Source: Solimonas sp. SE-A11
GTDB taxonomy: Bacteria > Pseudomonadota > Gammaproteobacteria > Nevskiales > Nevskiaceae
Direction: 5' to 3'
Assembly: GCF_030345715.1 (NCBI RefSeq)
Contig: NZ_JAUASX010000001.1
Span: forward strand, 124,001 to 188,000
DNA length: 64,000 nucleotides
The translations under genes and the position numbers were made by a program. Within the stretch, counting starts at the first letter, position 1. Every line of letters starts with the position of its first letter. Positions 46,170 through 52,888 of the stretch are shown in pieces. The notes below the pieces were generated by a model, which was not told the origin of the DNA, ran no database searches, and saw nothing but the letters and a program-made list of their open reading frames with translations.

Positions 46170-46204
46170 ACATATTTGATGGGGATCGGGAGAAGGAACA
46201 ATCC

Positions 46205-46813
46205 ATGCTTTCTGAACACACAAAACTACGTGTGATGCTGGTCGACGACGACCAGGAAAGGCTGGCCTTGCTGGAAAGGGCCCTTGTTACGGAGGGGCAC
46301 CAGGTGGTGGCCCGGTTCAACACCCATGCGGACCTGACCATGGCCGTGGCAGTGCACAAGCCGGAGGTGGTGTTCATCGACGTCGATGCCCCTGGACGGG
46401 ACATCCTGCAGTCGCTGGGCGAGATGTACCGCGAGCATCCGCGGCCCATCGTGCTGTGGGCGGAGCAGAGCGATGCGCAGACCACGCGCCGCGCACTGGA
46501 TGCGGGCGTCAGCGCCTACGTGGTGGACGATCTGCAGAGCCGGCGCAATTTCAGTGCATTGCTCGACCTGGCGATTGCCCGCTTCGAAATGCAGCAGGCG
46601 CTGCACCAGGAACTGGATCGGGCGAAGACGCGGCTGGCTGATCTGCGCGATATCGAGAAGGCCAAGGGCCTGTTGATGAAGCGCCGCAGCCTGGATGAGG
46701 CCTCGGCCTACAACCTGCTGCGTCGCATGGCGATGGACCGCAAGCAGCGCATCGGGGATTTTTCGCGGACGCTGCTGAGTGCGGCGGATGTGTGGACGGA
46801 GTTGGGGGGGTGA
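46205..46813 (+). CDS. NasT-like response regulator with ANTAR RNA-binding domain
   Basis: A 202-residue protein. The REC domain (residues 8-125) has the acidic cluster Asp14-16 and phospho-acceptor Asp59 in VVFIDVDAPGRD, a stretch typical of NasT. Residues 130-145 are a coiled linker. The ANTAR domain (about 140-198) has LADLRDIEKAKGLLMKRR and AYNLLRRMAMDRKQRI. ANTAR proteins dimerise and bind two hexaloop hairpins in mRNA leaders, usually preventing a terminator. NasT is held by the nitrate/nitrite sensor NasS, which is not encoded in this window. Its likely targets are the four leaders at 35555, 43822, 47304 and 51745-51815. Confidence 0.88.
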   Translation: MLSEHTKLRVMLVDDDQERLALLERALVTEGHQVVARFNTHADLTMAVAVHKPEVVFIDVDAPGRDILQSLGEMYREHPRPIVLWAEQSDAQTTRRALDAGVSAYVVDDLQSRRNFSALLDLAIARFEMQQALHQELDRAKTRLADLRDIEKAKGLLMKRRSLDEASAYNLLRRMAMDRKQRIGDFSRTLLSAADVWTELGG

Positions 46814-47277
46814 TCTCTCTCCCTTCTCCGTCGCTTTGTTGGAGTGTGGGGCTCTTGGTCAAAAACGTTGATGCCGGCGACGACACCGGTCAGGTGCTTT
46901 GGATCTTTGGAGGTTAATTTCGCCTAAGGGCGAGTTACTTTTCTTTGGCGGCCCCGCTGAGACGGGGCAAGCCGCCCGGCGGTCGGTAGCGACGGGTCGG
47001 GCACACAGGCCATCCATGGCCTGCGTGTCCTCGGCCGGGCATCCATGCCTGGCTCGACCCTGCGCCCGACCACCGGGCGGGCGCTACTGGAAGGGGCCCG
47101 AACATCAACAGCATTCGCTGCGCTCACCAAGCTCTCTCATGACGCAGATTCGCACCACCAGCGCGCGCCTGCGCTCGTTTACAACGCAGCAGATTGCCTG
47201 CGGGTGTTCCACGTCTTGGCGCATCCGCCCTGAAAAAGTACACCGGGTCAGGCGCTTAAACGTGGCATCCGAAATAC
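46814..47277. other. Gene-free stretch with a repeat-like core
   Basis: No convincing gene in 460 bp. An open frame at 46899-47285 has no homology I recognise and its codon pattern is unlike the neighbours. The core around 46915-46960 contains GGCGAGTTACTTTTCTTTGG, a phrase I have met as a dispersed intergenic sequence in other GC-rich proteobacteria, here followed by inverted segments (GCCCCGC..GAGACGGGGC). It may be a degraded repeat. Confidence 0.4.
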
Positions 47278-47293
47278 TGGCATAGCGATTGCT
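47278..47293 (+). promoter_or_regulatory. Sigma-54 promoter of the FMN-binding/PepSY/ApbE operon
   Basis: TGGCAT-AGCGA-TTGCT with exact GG-N10-GC spacing. The predicted start near 47304 is the first base of the P1 hairpin. Confidence 0.8.
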
Positions 47294-47303
47294 ACTTTTA
47301 TCC

Positions 47304-47348
47304 TGCGGGCAGCGACGAGGCTGCCTGCATTCGAGGACACCGACGTCC
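47304..47348 (+). promoter_or_regulatory. ANTAR-type hairpin pair in the FMN-operon leader
   Basis: P1 (47304-47329) is a 10-bp stem with one G-T pair, TGCGGGCAGC/GCTGCCTGCA, and loop GACGAG; it has G4 but G instead of A at position 1. P2 (47335-47348) is GGAC/GTCC with loop ACCGAC, A1 and G4 as expected. The linker is 5 nt. P2 overlaps the 5' arm of the terminator at 47343, so the two exclude each other, as in the DUF3034 leader. Confidence 0.75.
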
Positions 47349-47386
47349 ACGCCACCGGAGTTTCCGGCGACGTGGACGTTTTTTTT
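47343..47386 (+). terminator. Leader (attenuator) terminator before the FMN-binding gene
   Basis: Outer stem ACGTCCACG/CGTGGACGT, inner CCGG/CCGG, followed by eight T. The outer arms are the same as in the terminator at 43855-43903. Confidence 0.9.
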
Positions 47387-47437
47387 GGCCTGCCCTCGGG
47401 CCGCTTCGGCGTGCGAGGCAGGCCGGTTCGCCCACCC

Positions 47438-48061
47438 ATGAACGATCCGATAACGATGACCACATCACCAGAAAAGTTCGCACTCTCCGTCCCCCCGGCG
47501 CCGGCCGTTTCCGGAACGCGGCGTTCCTTACTGCGTGGCGCGCTGGCGCTGCTGGCCCTGCCCATGACCAAGGTCGCGATCGGTGCGGGGGAGATGGACA
47601 AATTCTTCAAGACCTTCCAGACGCCCGAGGCCTTCCTGGCGGAGGCCTTCGGCGCCACGGTGCCACCGGCTTCGACGCTGGACCTGGACGATGCCAAGCA
47701 GTCCCAACTCTCCGGTGTCTATGGCCGCCGCTATCCGCAGGCGCGCCTGCGCTATTGGCGCGCGCCCAATGGACGGACTGCCTGGATATTCGACGACATC
47801 GGCAAGGAGGGCTACGTTCCCACCACGTCCGGTTTCGTGGTGCAGAACGGTGTCGTGGAATTCGGCCGCGTGCTGATCTATCGCGAGTCGCGCGGCGAGC
47901 AGATCGCGGAGCGCTCTTTCCTGCAGCAGCTGGTGGGCGCCCGCGCCTCCGGCAACGGCATCGACAGGAAGGTCGACAACGTTTCCGGCGCGACCTATTC
48001 GGTGAAGATGATGCAGCGCATGGCACGCACCGCCCTCGTGCTCGACTCCCTGGCCCGGTGA
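47438..48061 (+). CDS. Exported FMN-binding domain protein
   Basis: A 207-residue protein (ATG 47456 is an alternative start). The N-terminus has a twin-Arg segment GTRRSLLRGALALLALP, consistent with Tat export of a folded protein. The FMN-binding domain includes AWIFDDIGKEGYVPTTSGFVV and ends with DNVSGATYSVK. The Thr in SGATYS (Thr186) is the residue to which ApbE links FMN by a phosphoester. It should be a one- or two-electron carrier in the periplasm. The partner membrane protein and ApbE follow in the operon. Confidence 0.85.
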   Translation: MNDPITMTTSPEKFALSVPPAPAVSGTRRSLLRGALALLALPMTKVAIGAGEMDKFFKTFQTPEAFLAEAFGATVPPASTLDLDDAKQSQLSGVYGRRYPQARLRYWRAPNGRTAWIFDDIGKEGYVPTTSGFVVQNGVVEFGRVLIYRESRGEQIAERSFLQQLVGARASGNGIDRKVDNVSGATYSVKMMQRMARTALVLDSLAR

Positions 48062-48066
48062 TCACC

Positions 48067-48954
48067 ATGCCCGAGCCCCAGACCCTTGCGGCCCAGGTGC
48101 CTGACGGTGATCGAGAGCCCGGCGCGCGCTGGCAGCGCTGGATGCAGCGACTGCGCATGGGTGCAGCGCCCTCCCCGGCGGGGGTGCGGCCCAAACGCAA
48201 TCTGAATGTCCTGCTGCGCGAGTGGCACAAGCGCGCCGGCCTGTTCGCCTTCCTGTTCTTGATCTGGCTCGGCTTCAGCGGGTTCCTGATCAACCAGAGC
48301 GCCAGTTGGGGTTACGACACCAAGCGGGTCGACTGGGATTGGGTCATGCGCCTCTACAGCCTCCATCCGGAGCCGCCTCAGGTGGGCTTCCGTGCCGGCA
48401 ACTACTGGCTCGCCTCCACCAGCGACTACACCCTGATCGATGCCAAGCCCCTGGAGACGCCGATCCGCGAATTGCGCGGCTTCGTGCAGGGCGGCAGTGC
48501 CGACAAGCCGCTGCTGTTCGTCGCAGCGACGGAGAGCCTGCTGCTGCTGACCCCGAAGGGCGAGCGCATCGACGAACTGACGCCGCCGATCCTGCCGGTG
48601 TCCACCATCCGCCGCATCGGCAGCGTGAAGGGCCATCCGGGCAGCATCGCCGTGCAGGACCTGGACGCCTTCCAGAGCCTGGACGAGGGCAACAGCTGGA
48701 CGCCGGTCGCGTCCACGGCTGTGGAATGGTCGGAGGCGCAGCCCTTGCCGGACGGCGAACGGTCGCGGCTGACGCCGTATTCCCGGCCCAGCGTTTCGCT
48801 GGAGCATGTCCTGGTGGACGCGCACAGCGGCCGGCTGTTCGGCAGCTTCGGGGCCTGGGTGATCAATTTCGTCGGTATCGCCGCGATGCTGCTGGCGATC
48901 AGCGGCATCTGGATGATGTATCGCACCAGCAGTGCCCGCAGGAAGAGGCAATAG
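48067..48954 (+). CDS. PepSY-like membrane protein
   Basis: A 295-residue protein. A basic N-terminal region precedes LLREWHKRAGLFAFLFLIWLG (first helix, about 50-80, with the His typical of PepSY_TM proteins). A periplasmic domain of about 170 residues follows, then a second helix near the C-terminus (VINFVGIAAMLLAISGIWMMY). Proteins of this type pass electrons across the membrane to FMN-binding partners or act as accessory subunits. The start ATG 48067 lies 6 bp after the previous stop; a GTG overlapping that stop is also possible. Confidence 0.75.
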   Translation: MPEPQTLAAQVPDGDREPGARWQRWMQRLRMGAAPSPAGVRPKRNLNVLLREWHKRAGLFAFLFLIWLGFSGFLINQSASWGYDTKRVDWDWVMRLYSLHPEPPQVGFRAGNYWLASTSDYTLIDAKPLETPIRELRGFVQGGSADKPLLFVAATESLLLLTPKGERIDELTPPILPVSTIRRIGSVKGHPGSIAVQDLDAFQSLDEGNSWTPVASTAVEWSEAQPLPDGERSRLTPYSRPSVSLEHVLVDAHSGRLFGSFGAWVINFVGIAAMLLAISGIWMMYRTSSARRKRQ

Positions 48955-48981
48955 GCTGATCGGGCTGACAGGACGTCTCGC

Positions 48982-49998
48982 ATGACCATGATGCGACCGC
49001 TGCTGGTGCGTGGCCTGCGGCTGCAGACGCCGGCGATCATCCGCCGGCGCTTCCTGGCCATGGGTACCGAGGTGATGGTGACCGTGGCCTGCCGCGGACG
49101 CCGCAACGATGCCGAGGCGGCGGTCCTGGCAGTGCGGCGGCTGATCGAGGATTTCGGCCGCGATTGGTGGGCCTGGGGCAGCGGCGCGCTGGGAGGCATC
49201 AACCGGCGCCTGGCGGCCGGCGAGGCAGTCGACATACCCATGGTGATGCGGCCCCTCTTTTGCCGCGCCTGGGAGATCCACCTGCGCACCGGTGGCGCCT
49301 ACGAGCCGCGCATCGGGGCGCTGGTGCGGCTCTGGGGCTTCGACGATGTCGCACGCATCCGTGATGCCCCGCCGCCGGCCGATGACATCGCGGCCGCGCA
49401 TGAGGCATTGCGCGCCGCGGCGCCCTACGATGATGCGGGCCACTATGGTCCTGCGCCGGGCGTCAGCTGGGATTTCGGCGGTATCGCCAAGGGCTGGATC
49501 GTGGATGCGGCGCTGGACCTGCTGGCGCATCACGGCTTCACCGACGCGACGGTAGATGCCGGTGGCAACCTGGCCACACGGGGCCAGCGGCATGAGCGCG
49601 CATGGCGCATCGGCATCCGCGATCCACGCGCTGATCCGGACCAGCCCGGCCTTCTGGCGAGCCTGGAGACCGGCGACGAGGCCGTGAACACGCACGGCGA
49701 CGACCAGCGCTGGTTCGAATACCAGGGGCGTCGCTACTCGCACCTGCTGGACCCGCGCAGCGGCTGGCCCGCGCAGGGCCTGCGCGCCCTGACGGTGCTG
49801 CATCCCGACGGCAGTTGGGCGGAAGCCGCCGGTGCCGCACTGTTCGTGTCGGGCCCGCAGGGGTGGCAGCTGCTGGCCCGCCGCCTGGGCCTGACGCAAC
49901 TGCTGGTGGTGCACGAGGACGGCCGCGTGCAGGCCACCGCGCCGCTGCTGGCCCGGCTCACGCCGGAACCGGGCGTGCACATCGAGCGCCTGGATTAG
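48982..49998 (+). CDS. apbE: FAD:protein FMN transferase
   Basis: A 338-residue protein. Motifs are RRFLAMGTEVMVTV, SWDFGGIAKGWIVDAALDL, TVDAGGNLATRG and the Mg-site region HLLDPRSGWPA. ApbE moves FMN from FAD onto a Thr of target proteins; the target is very probably the SGATYS motif of the FMN-binding protein two genes upstream. No lipoprotein signal is obvious. The N-terminus is slightly hydrophobic only, so its location (cytoplasm or periplasm) is unclear. Confidence 0.9.
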   Translation: MTMMRPLLVRGLRLQTPAIIRRRFLAMGTEVMVTVACRGRRNDAEAAVLAVRRLIEDFGRDWWAWGSGALGGINRRLAAGEAVDIPMVMRPLFCRAWEIHLRTGGAYEPRIGALVRLWGFDDVARIRDAPPPADDIAAAHEALRAAAPYDDAGHYGPAPGVSWDFGGIAKGWIVDAALDLLAHHGFTDATVDAGGNLATRGQRHERAWRIGIRDPRADPDQPGLLASLETGDEAVNTHGDDQRWFEYQGRRYSHLLDPRSGWPAQGLRALTVLHPDGSWAEAAGAALFVSGPQGWQLLARRLGLTQLLVVHEDGRVQATAPLLARLTPEPGVHIERLD

Positions 49999-50017
49999 AG
50001 CTCAACAGAAAGCCCCG

Positions 50018-50061
50018 AAAAAAAGAATCCCGCGGCGGAAGGGGAGGCATCCGCCGCGGGA
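50018..50061 (-). terminator. Intrinsic terminator of the OmpA-cupredoxin transcript
   Basis: On the minus strand a 12-bp perfect stem TCCCGCGGCGGA/TCCGCCGCGGGA with a 10-nt loop is followed by ATTC and seven T. It lies between the convergent apbE and OmpA-cupredoxin genes. Confidence 0.88.
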
Positions 50062-50079
50062 AAGCACACCCCATTCAGT

Positions 50080-51540
50080 TCACTTCACGATCACCTTGCC
50101 CGACATCGACGGGCCGTGGATCGAGCAGTCGTAGGGATACTCGCCCGGCGTGGTGAAGCTGCGGCTCCAGGTGGCGCCCTTCTTCATGCGGCCGCTCTTC
50201 TGGTCGCTGAAGGAGACGTTGTGGTTGGAGCCATCGTCGTTGGTCCAGGTCACCGTGCTGCCGGCCGTGACCGTGATCTCCTTGGGCTCGAACACCATCA
50301 TGCCGATCGTGACCTGAGCATTGCCGCCGGCCGCGGCCGGCGCCGGTGCAGGGGCAGCCTCCGGTTCCGGCACCAGGACGGTCTCCGGCAGGGCTTCGGG
50401 CTCATGGGCATGAGTCATGGGGGCCGCAGCCGGTGCCGGCTCGGCGATCTGCACCTCGGAGCTACCTTCCGGTGTCGGGGCATAGGTGACCACCGCGGCG
50501 CCGCTGATCTCCACCACCTTGAGTTCCACGCGGCGATTGAGCTCGCGGCCCTCGTCGGTGTCGTTGGTGGTGATCGGCTTGCTCTCGCCGAAGCCGACCG
50601 TGGTCATGCGCATCAGGTCCACGCCGCGGCTGCTGAGATAGTCCTTGACCGATTGCGCGCGACGCTCGGAGAGCTTCTGGTTGTAGGCATCCGATCCCTT
50701 GGCATCGGTATGGCCGTCGATTTCCACCTTGATGTCGGTACGCGCCAGCAGGGCGTCCGCCACCATGTCGAGCAGCGTCTTGGCGTTGACCGTGAGCTTG
50801 GACTTGTCGAACTCGAAGTTGACGCCGCGCAGCACGATCACGTCGCCGGCCTTGCAGCCTTCCAGCGTCATCGGCTGGCCTGGTGCCGGCAGTTCGCAGG
50901 GCGGCACCGGGGGTGGCGGCACTGGCTCGGCGGCCATTTCCACCGGCGGCACCACCTGCACCGGTTCAACGATTTCCTTGGGGGCGGCGCGGCTGCCGAT
51001 AGGGATGTGCAGGCCGAGGTTGAACTGCGTTTCCTCGTAGTCGCCCTCGTCGCTGTGGAACAGCGCCTCGGCACGCAGGCCCCAGCCGCCGTCGCTGCCG
51101 CCCAGGTGCAGGCCGATGCCGGCATTCATCAGCGTGCTGTCGCCGCCCATGACGTCGCCGTGCAGGTAGAAGTGGCGGCCCAGGAACAGGTTGGCGCCGG
51201 CACCGAGTGCGTAGATCTCCACGTCCTCGGGTTCAGGGCAGGGCAGCAGTCCGCAGAGCAGGCCGCCGACCAGGCCGCGATCAATGCTCTTGGCGTCGTA
51301 CTTCAGGTAGTTGCCACGCAACTCCAATTCGAACATCGGCGTGATGCGCTTGCCGAAGGCCAGCGTCGCGCCGATGCCATCGTCGGTGTTGCGCGCGTCG
51401 TCGGCCAAGACGTAAGAGGCCATCGGCTGGATGTAGTAGCGGTCGTCATAGTCGTCGTCCGCCTGCGCCGCGCCGCAGAACATTGCGGCGGCGAGCAGGG
51501 GGATCAGGCGGGGTTGCAACCGGAGGTGGAGGTGGTGCAT
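50080..51540 (-). CDS. OmpA-family protein fused to a C-terminal cupredoxin domain
   Basis: A 486-residue protein. Signal peptide about 1-27, an eight-strand barrel (about 30-180), a proline hinge, and an OmpA wall-binding domain (about 225-345: VNFEFDKSKLTVNAKT; DGHTDAKGSDAYNQ; GRELNRRVELKVV). After an Ala/Pro/Glu linker, residues 413-486 form a plastocyanin-type domain (MVFEPKEITVTAGSTVTWTN). Type 1 copper ligands are visible as His440, Cys472, His475 and Met479 (SNHN; DCSIHGPSM). A copper electron carrier tethered to the cell wall is inferred. The fusion is unusual. It follows a small gene under the sigma-54/ANTAR leader at 51745-51842. Confidence 0.88.
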   Translation of the reverse strand: MHHLHLRLQPRLIPLLAAAMFCGAAQADDDYDDRYYIQPMASYVLADDARNTDDGIGATLAFGKRITPMFELELRGNYLKYDAKSIDRGLVGGLLCGLLPCPEPEDVEIYALGAGANLFLGRHFYLHGDVMGGDSTLMNAGIGLHLGGSDGGWGLRAEALFHSDEGDYEETQFNLGLHIPIGSRAAPKEIVEPVQVVPPVEMAAEPVPPPPVPPCELPAPGQPMTLEGCKAGDVIVLRGVNFEFDKSKLTVNAKTLLDMVADALLARTDIKVEIDGHTDAKGSDAYNQKLSERRAQSVKDYLSSRGVDLMRMTTVGFGESKPITTNDTDEGRELNRRVELKVVEISGAAVVTYAPTPEGSSEVQIAEPAPAAAPMTHAHEPEALPETVLVPEPEAAPAPAPAAAGGNAQVTIGMMVFEPKEITVTAGSTVTWTNDDGSNHNVSFSDQKSGRMKKGATWSRSFTTPGEYPYDCSIHGPSMSGKVIVK

Positions 51541-51578
51541 GGGATCCCTTACTTGTATGTGTAGCTGAGGCGAAGCCT

Positions 51579-51743
51579 TCAGCGGACCGGCGCGCGCGGC
51601 TTGTCGCTCCGCAGCCGGCCGGCGACCGAGCGAAGTCCCTGGGTGAAGCGCGGTAGCTGGAGCAGCAGTGCGAGGCCAAGGCCCAGAAGGGCGATGACCT
51701 CGATGGCGGATCCGATGAAGGGAAATAAAACAGGCTCTGACAT
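51579..51743 (-). CDS. Small single-span membrane protein
   Basis: A 54-residue protein, MSEPVLFPFIG then a membrane helix IEVIALLGLGLALLLQL and a basic tail (RFTQGLRSVAGRLRSDK). Shine-Dalgarno AGGGAG lies 6 bp before the ATG at 51743. The frame extends further upstream but the ANTAR leader and this Shine-Dalgarno fix the start. It lies 38 bp before the OmpA-cupredoxin gene in the same direction. Function unknown. Confidence 0.6.
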   Translation of the reverse strand: MSEPVLFPFIGSAIEVIALLGLGLALLLQLPRFTQGLRSVAGRLRSDKPRAPVR

Positions 51744-51744
51744 G

Positions 51745-51815
51745 GCGACTCCCTGGCTGAAGCTCGGAACAGTCGCGGACGTCATCGGCCGCACAACACG
51801 GGGGCAGCAGTGCCC
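51745..51815 (-). promoter_or_regulatory. ANTAR-type leader: hexaloop hairpin pair and possible SD-sequestering stem
   Basis: On the minus strand P1 (51802-51815) is GGGC/GCCC with loop ACTGCT (A1, G4). P2 (51775-51792) is GCGGCC/GTCCGC with one C-T mismatch and loop GATGAC (G1, G4). The linker is 9 nt. No terminator follows. GCGACT (51771-51776), sharing two bases with the 3' end of P2, is perfectly complementary to AGTCGC (51745-51750), which overlaps the Shine-Dalgarno. The geometry is the same as in the leader at 35555. Confidence 0.65.
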
Positions 51816-51826
51816 GGATTTAAATC

Positions 51827-51842
51827 AGCAAACCGTATGCCA
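51827..51842 (-). promoter_or_regulatory. Sigma-54 promoter of the small membrane protein/OmpA-cupredoxin operon
   Basis: On the minus strand TGGCAT-ACGGT-TTGCT with exact GG-N10-GC spacing. The predicted start near 51816 is at the first base before P1. Confidence 0.8.
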
Positions 51843-52049
51843 AGATTTTGACGCGAGCCTGCACCGCGACGGTGCGTGTTGCCCGCTGCTTGCATCGATG
51901 GACGGCCGCCGCTAGTCTGCGCGCCGCTACCGGAGCCTCCGGCGGCCGTAAGCGTTCACGTCAACCAACGCGTCACATCTCCAGTTCGCCGGGCGGTCCT
52001 CCGCCCTGCGGGAGCGTGGCGCCCGGCGGACCGGATCACGGAGATTGCA
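51843..52049. other. Upstream region between the sigma-54 promoter and the DUF2798 gene
   Basis: With the leader this makes a gene-free gap of 306 bp. It holds a perfect hairpin GCACCG-CGA-CGGTGC (51861-51875) and a possible -10 TAGTCT near 51914. Enhancer sites for the sigma-54 activator would be expected here, but I cannot define them. Confidence 0.35.
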
Positions 52050-52325
52050 ATGAACGCTTCAAACCCGCAGCACACCATCGTCTTCGGCATCCGCAAGCTG
52101 CTGCCGCGCTATGCGACCCTGGTGATGCCGCTGTTGTTGTCCATCATCATGACCTGCATCGTGTCGCTGATCAGCACACTGCGCGGTATCGGCTTGGCTC
52201 CGCACTTCCTGTCGCTCTGGATGAGCGCCTGGGCGCTGTCCTGGGTGGTCGCTTTCCCGGTGCTGCTGATGGTACTGCCGCTGGTGCGGCGTGCCACGGC
52301 GCGGCTCGTGCGCGCGGAGCCCTGA
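52050..52325 (+). CDS. DUF2798-family small membrane protein
   Basis: A 91-residue protein with two membrane helices (YATLVMPLLLSIIMTCIVSLI and LSWVVAFPVLLMVLPLV) joined by STLRGIGLAPHFLSLWMSAW, the DUF2798 pattern. Function unknown. Shine-Dalgarno ACGGAGA at 52038-52044 selects this ATG over upstream in-frame codons. Confidence 0.8.
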   Translation: MNASNPQHTIVFGIRKLLPRYATLVMPLLLSIIMTCIVSLISTLRGIGLAPHFLSLWMSAWALSWVVAFPVLLMVLPLVRRATARLVRAEP

Positions 52326-52347
52326 AGGCTGGACGATGCGGTACGCG

Positions 52348-52369
52348 GAACGGGCCTTCGGGCCCGTTC
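52348..52369 (+). terminator. UUCG-capped hairpin after the DUF2798 gene
   Basis: A 9-bp stem GAACGGGCC/GGCCCGTTC with loop TTCG and a short TTCTTCGTT tail, 22 bp after the stop. It is also close to the 3' end of the convergent MarR gene. Confidence 0.6.
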
Positions 52370-52382
52370 TTCGTTGCGGCCT

Positions 52383-52811
52383 TCAGAGCTGGTCGTTGAA
52401 GGCGGAGATATGCGCCACCTGAAATACGCCGGACAACGACTGCAGTTGTGCCCGGTGCAGCGCCGCCAGGCGCTTGAGGCAGGCCTCGCCCCGGGCCGTC
52501 AGCCGCACCTGGACCTGCCGGCGGTCGGTCTCGCTGCGCACCCGCTGCACCAGCCCCGCGGCCTCGCAGCGCGTCACCAGGGCCACCGTGCCGTGCTGCT
52601 GGATCTGCAGGCGCTCCGCCAGTTCGCCGACCAGCGCCCAGTCACGCTCCGGATTGCCCTTGATGTGCAGCAGCAACTGGTACTGCAGGCCGGTCAGCCC
52701 CTCGGCCTGTGCGGCGTCCTCGCTGAAGCGCAGGAAGCGCCGCAACTGATAGCGGAACTCCGACAGCGCCTGGTAATCCTGCGGGGTCGGGGCGGGGTGG
52801 GGAGAGGGCAT
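52383..52811 (-). CDS. MarR-family transcriptional regulator
   Basis: A 142-residue protein. The winged HTH covers about residues 45-105: GLTGLQYQLLLHIKG, ALVGELAERLQIQQHGTVALVTRCEAAGLV and the wing RQVQVRLTARGEACL. Ligand unknown. It is divergent from the HPP-CBS membrane protein, with 77 bp between starts; that AT-richer gap has a short ACAT-G-ATGT palindrome (about 52844-52852). Control of the membrane protein is plausible. Confidence 0.85.
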   Translation of the reverse strand: MPSPHPAPTPQDYQALSEFRYQLRRFLRFSEDAAQAEGLTGLQYQLLLHIKGNPERDWALVGELAERLQIQQHGTVALVTRCEAAGLVQRVRSETDRRQVQVRLTARGEACLKRLAALHRAQLQSLSGVFQVAHISAFNDQL

Positions 52812-52888
52812 GGGCGGGGCTCGGCGGGTGGCGCTGTTATGTCACAACATGATGTAATTGGCGACTCATCATTGTCTCCCGAATCTCC

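Noticed and set aside
46899-47285. Open frame of 128 codons downstream of the ANTAR gene
   Set aside because: No Shine-Dalgarno, no recognised homology and repeat-like sequence. It also runs into the sigma-54 promoter at 47278.
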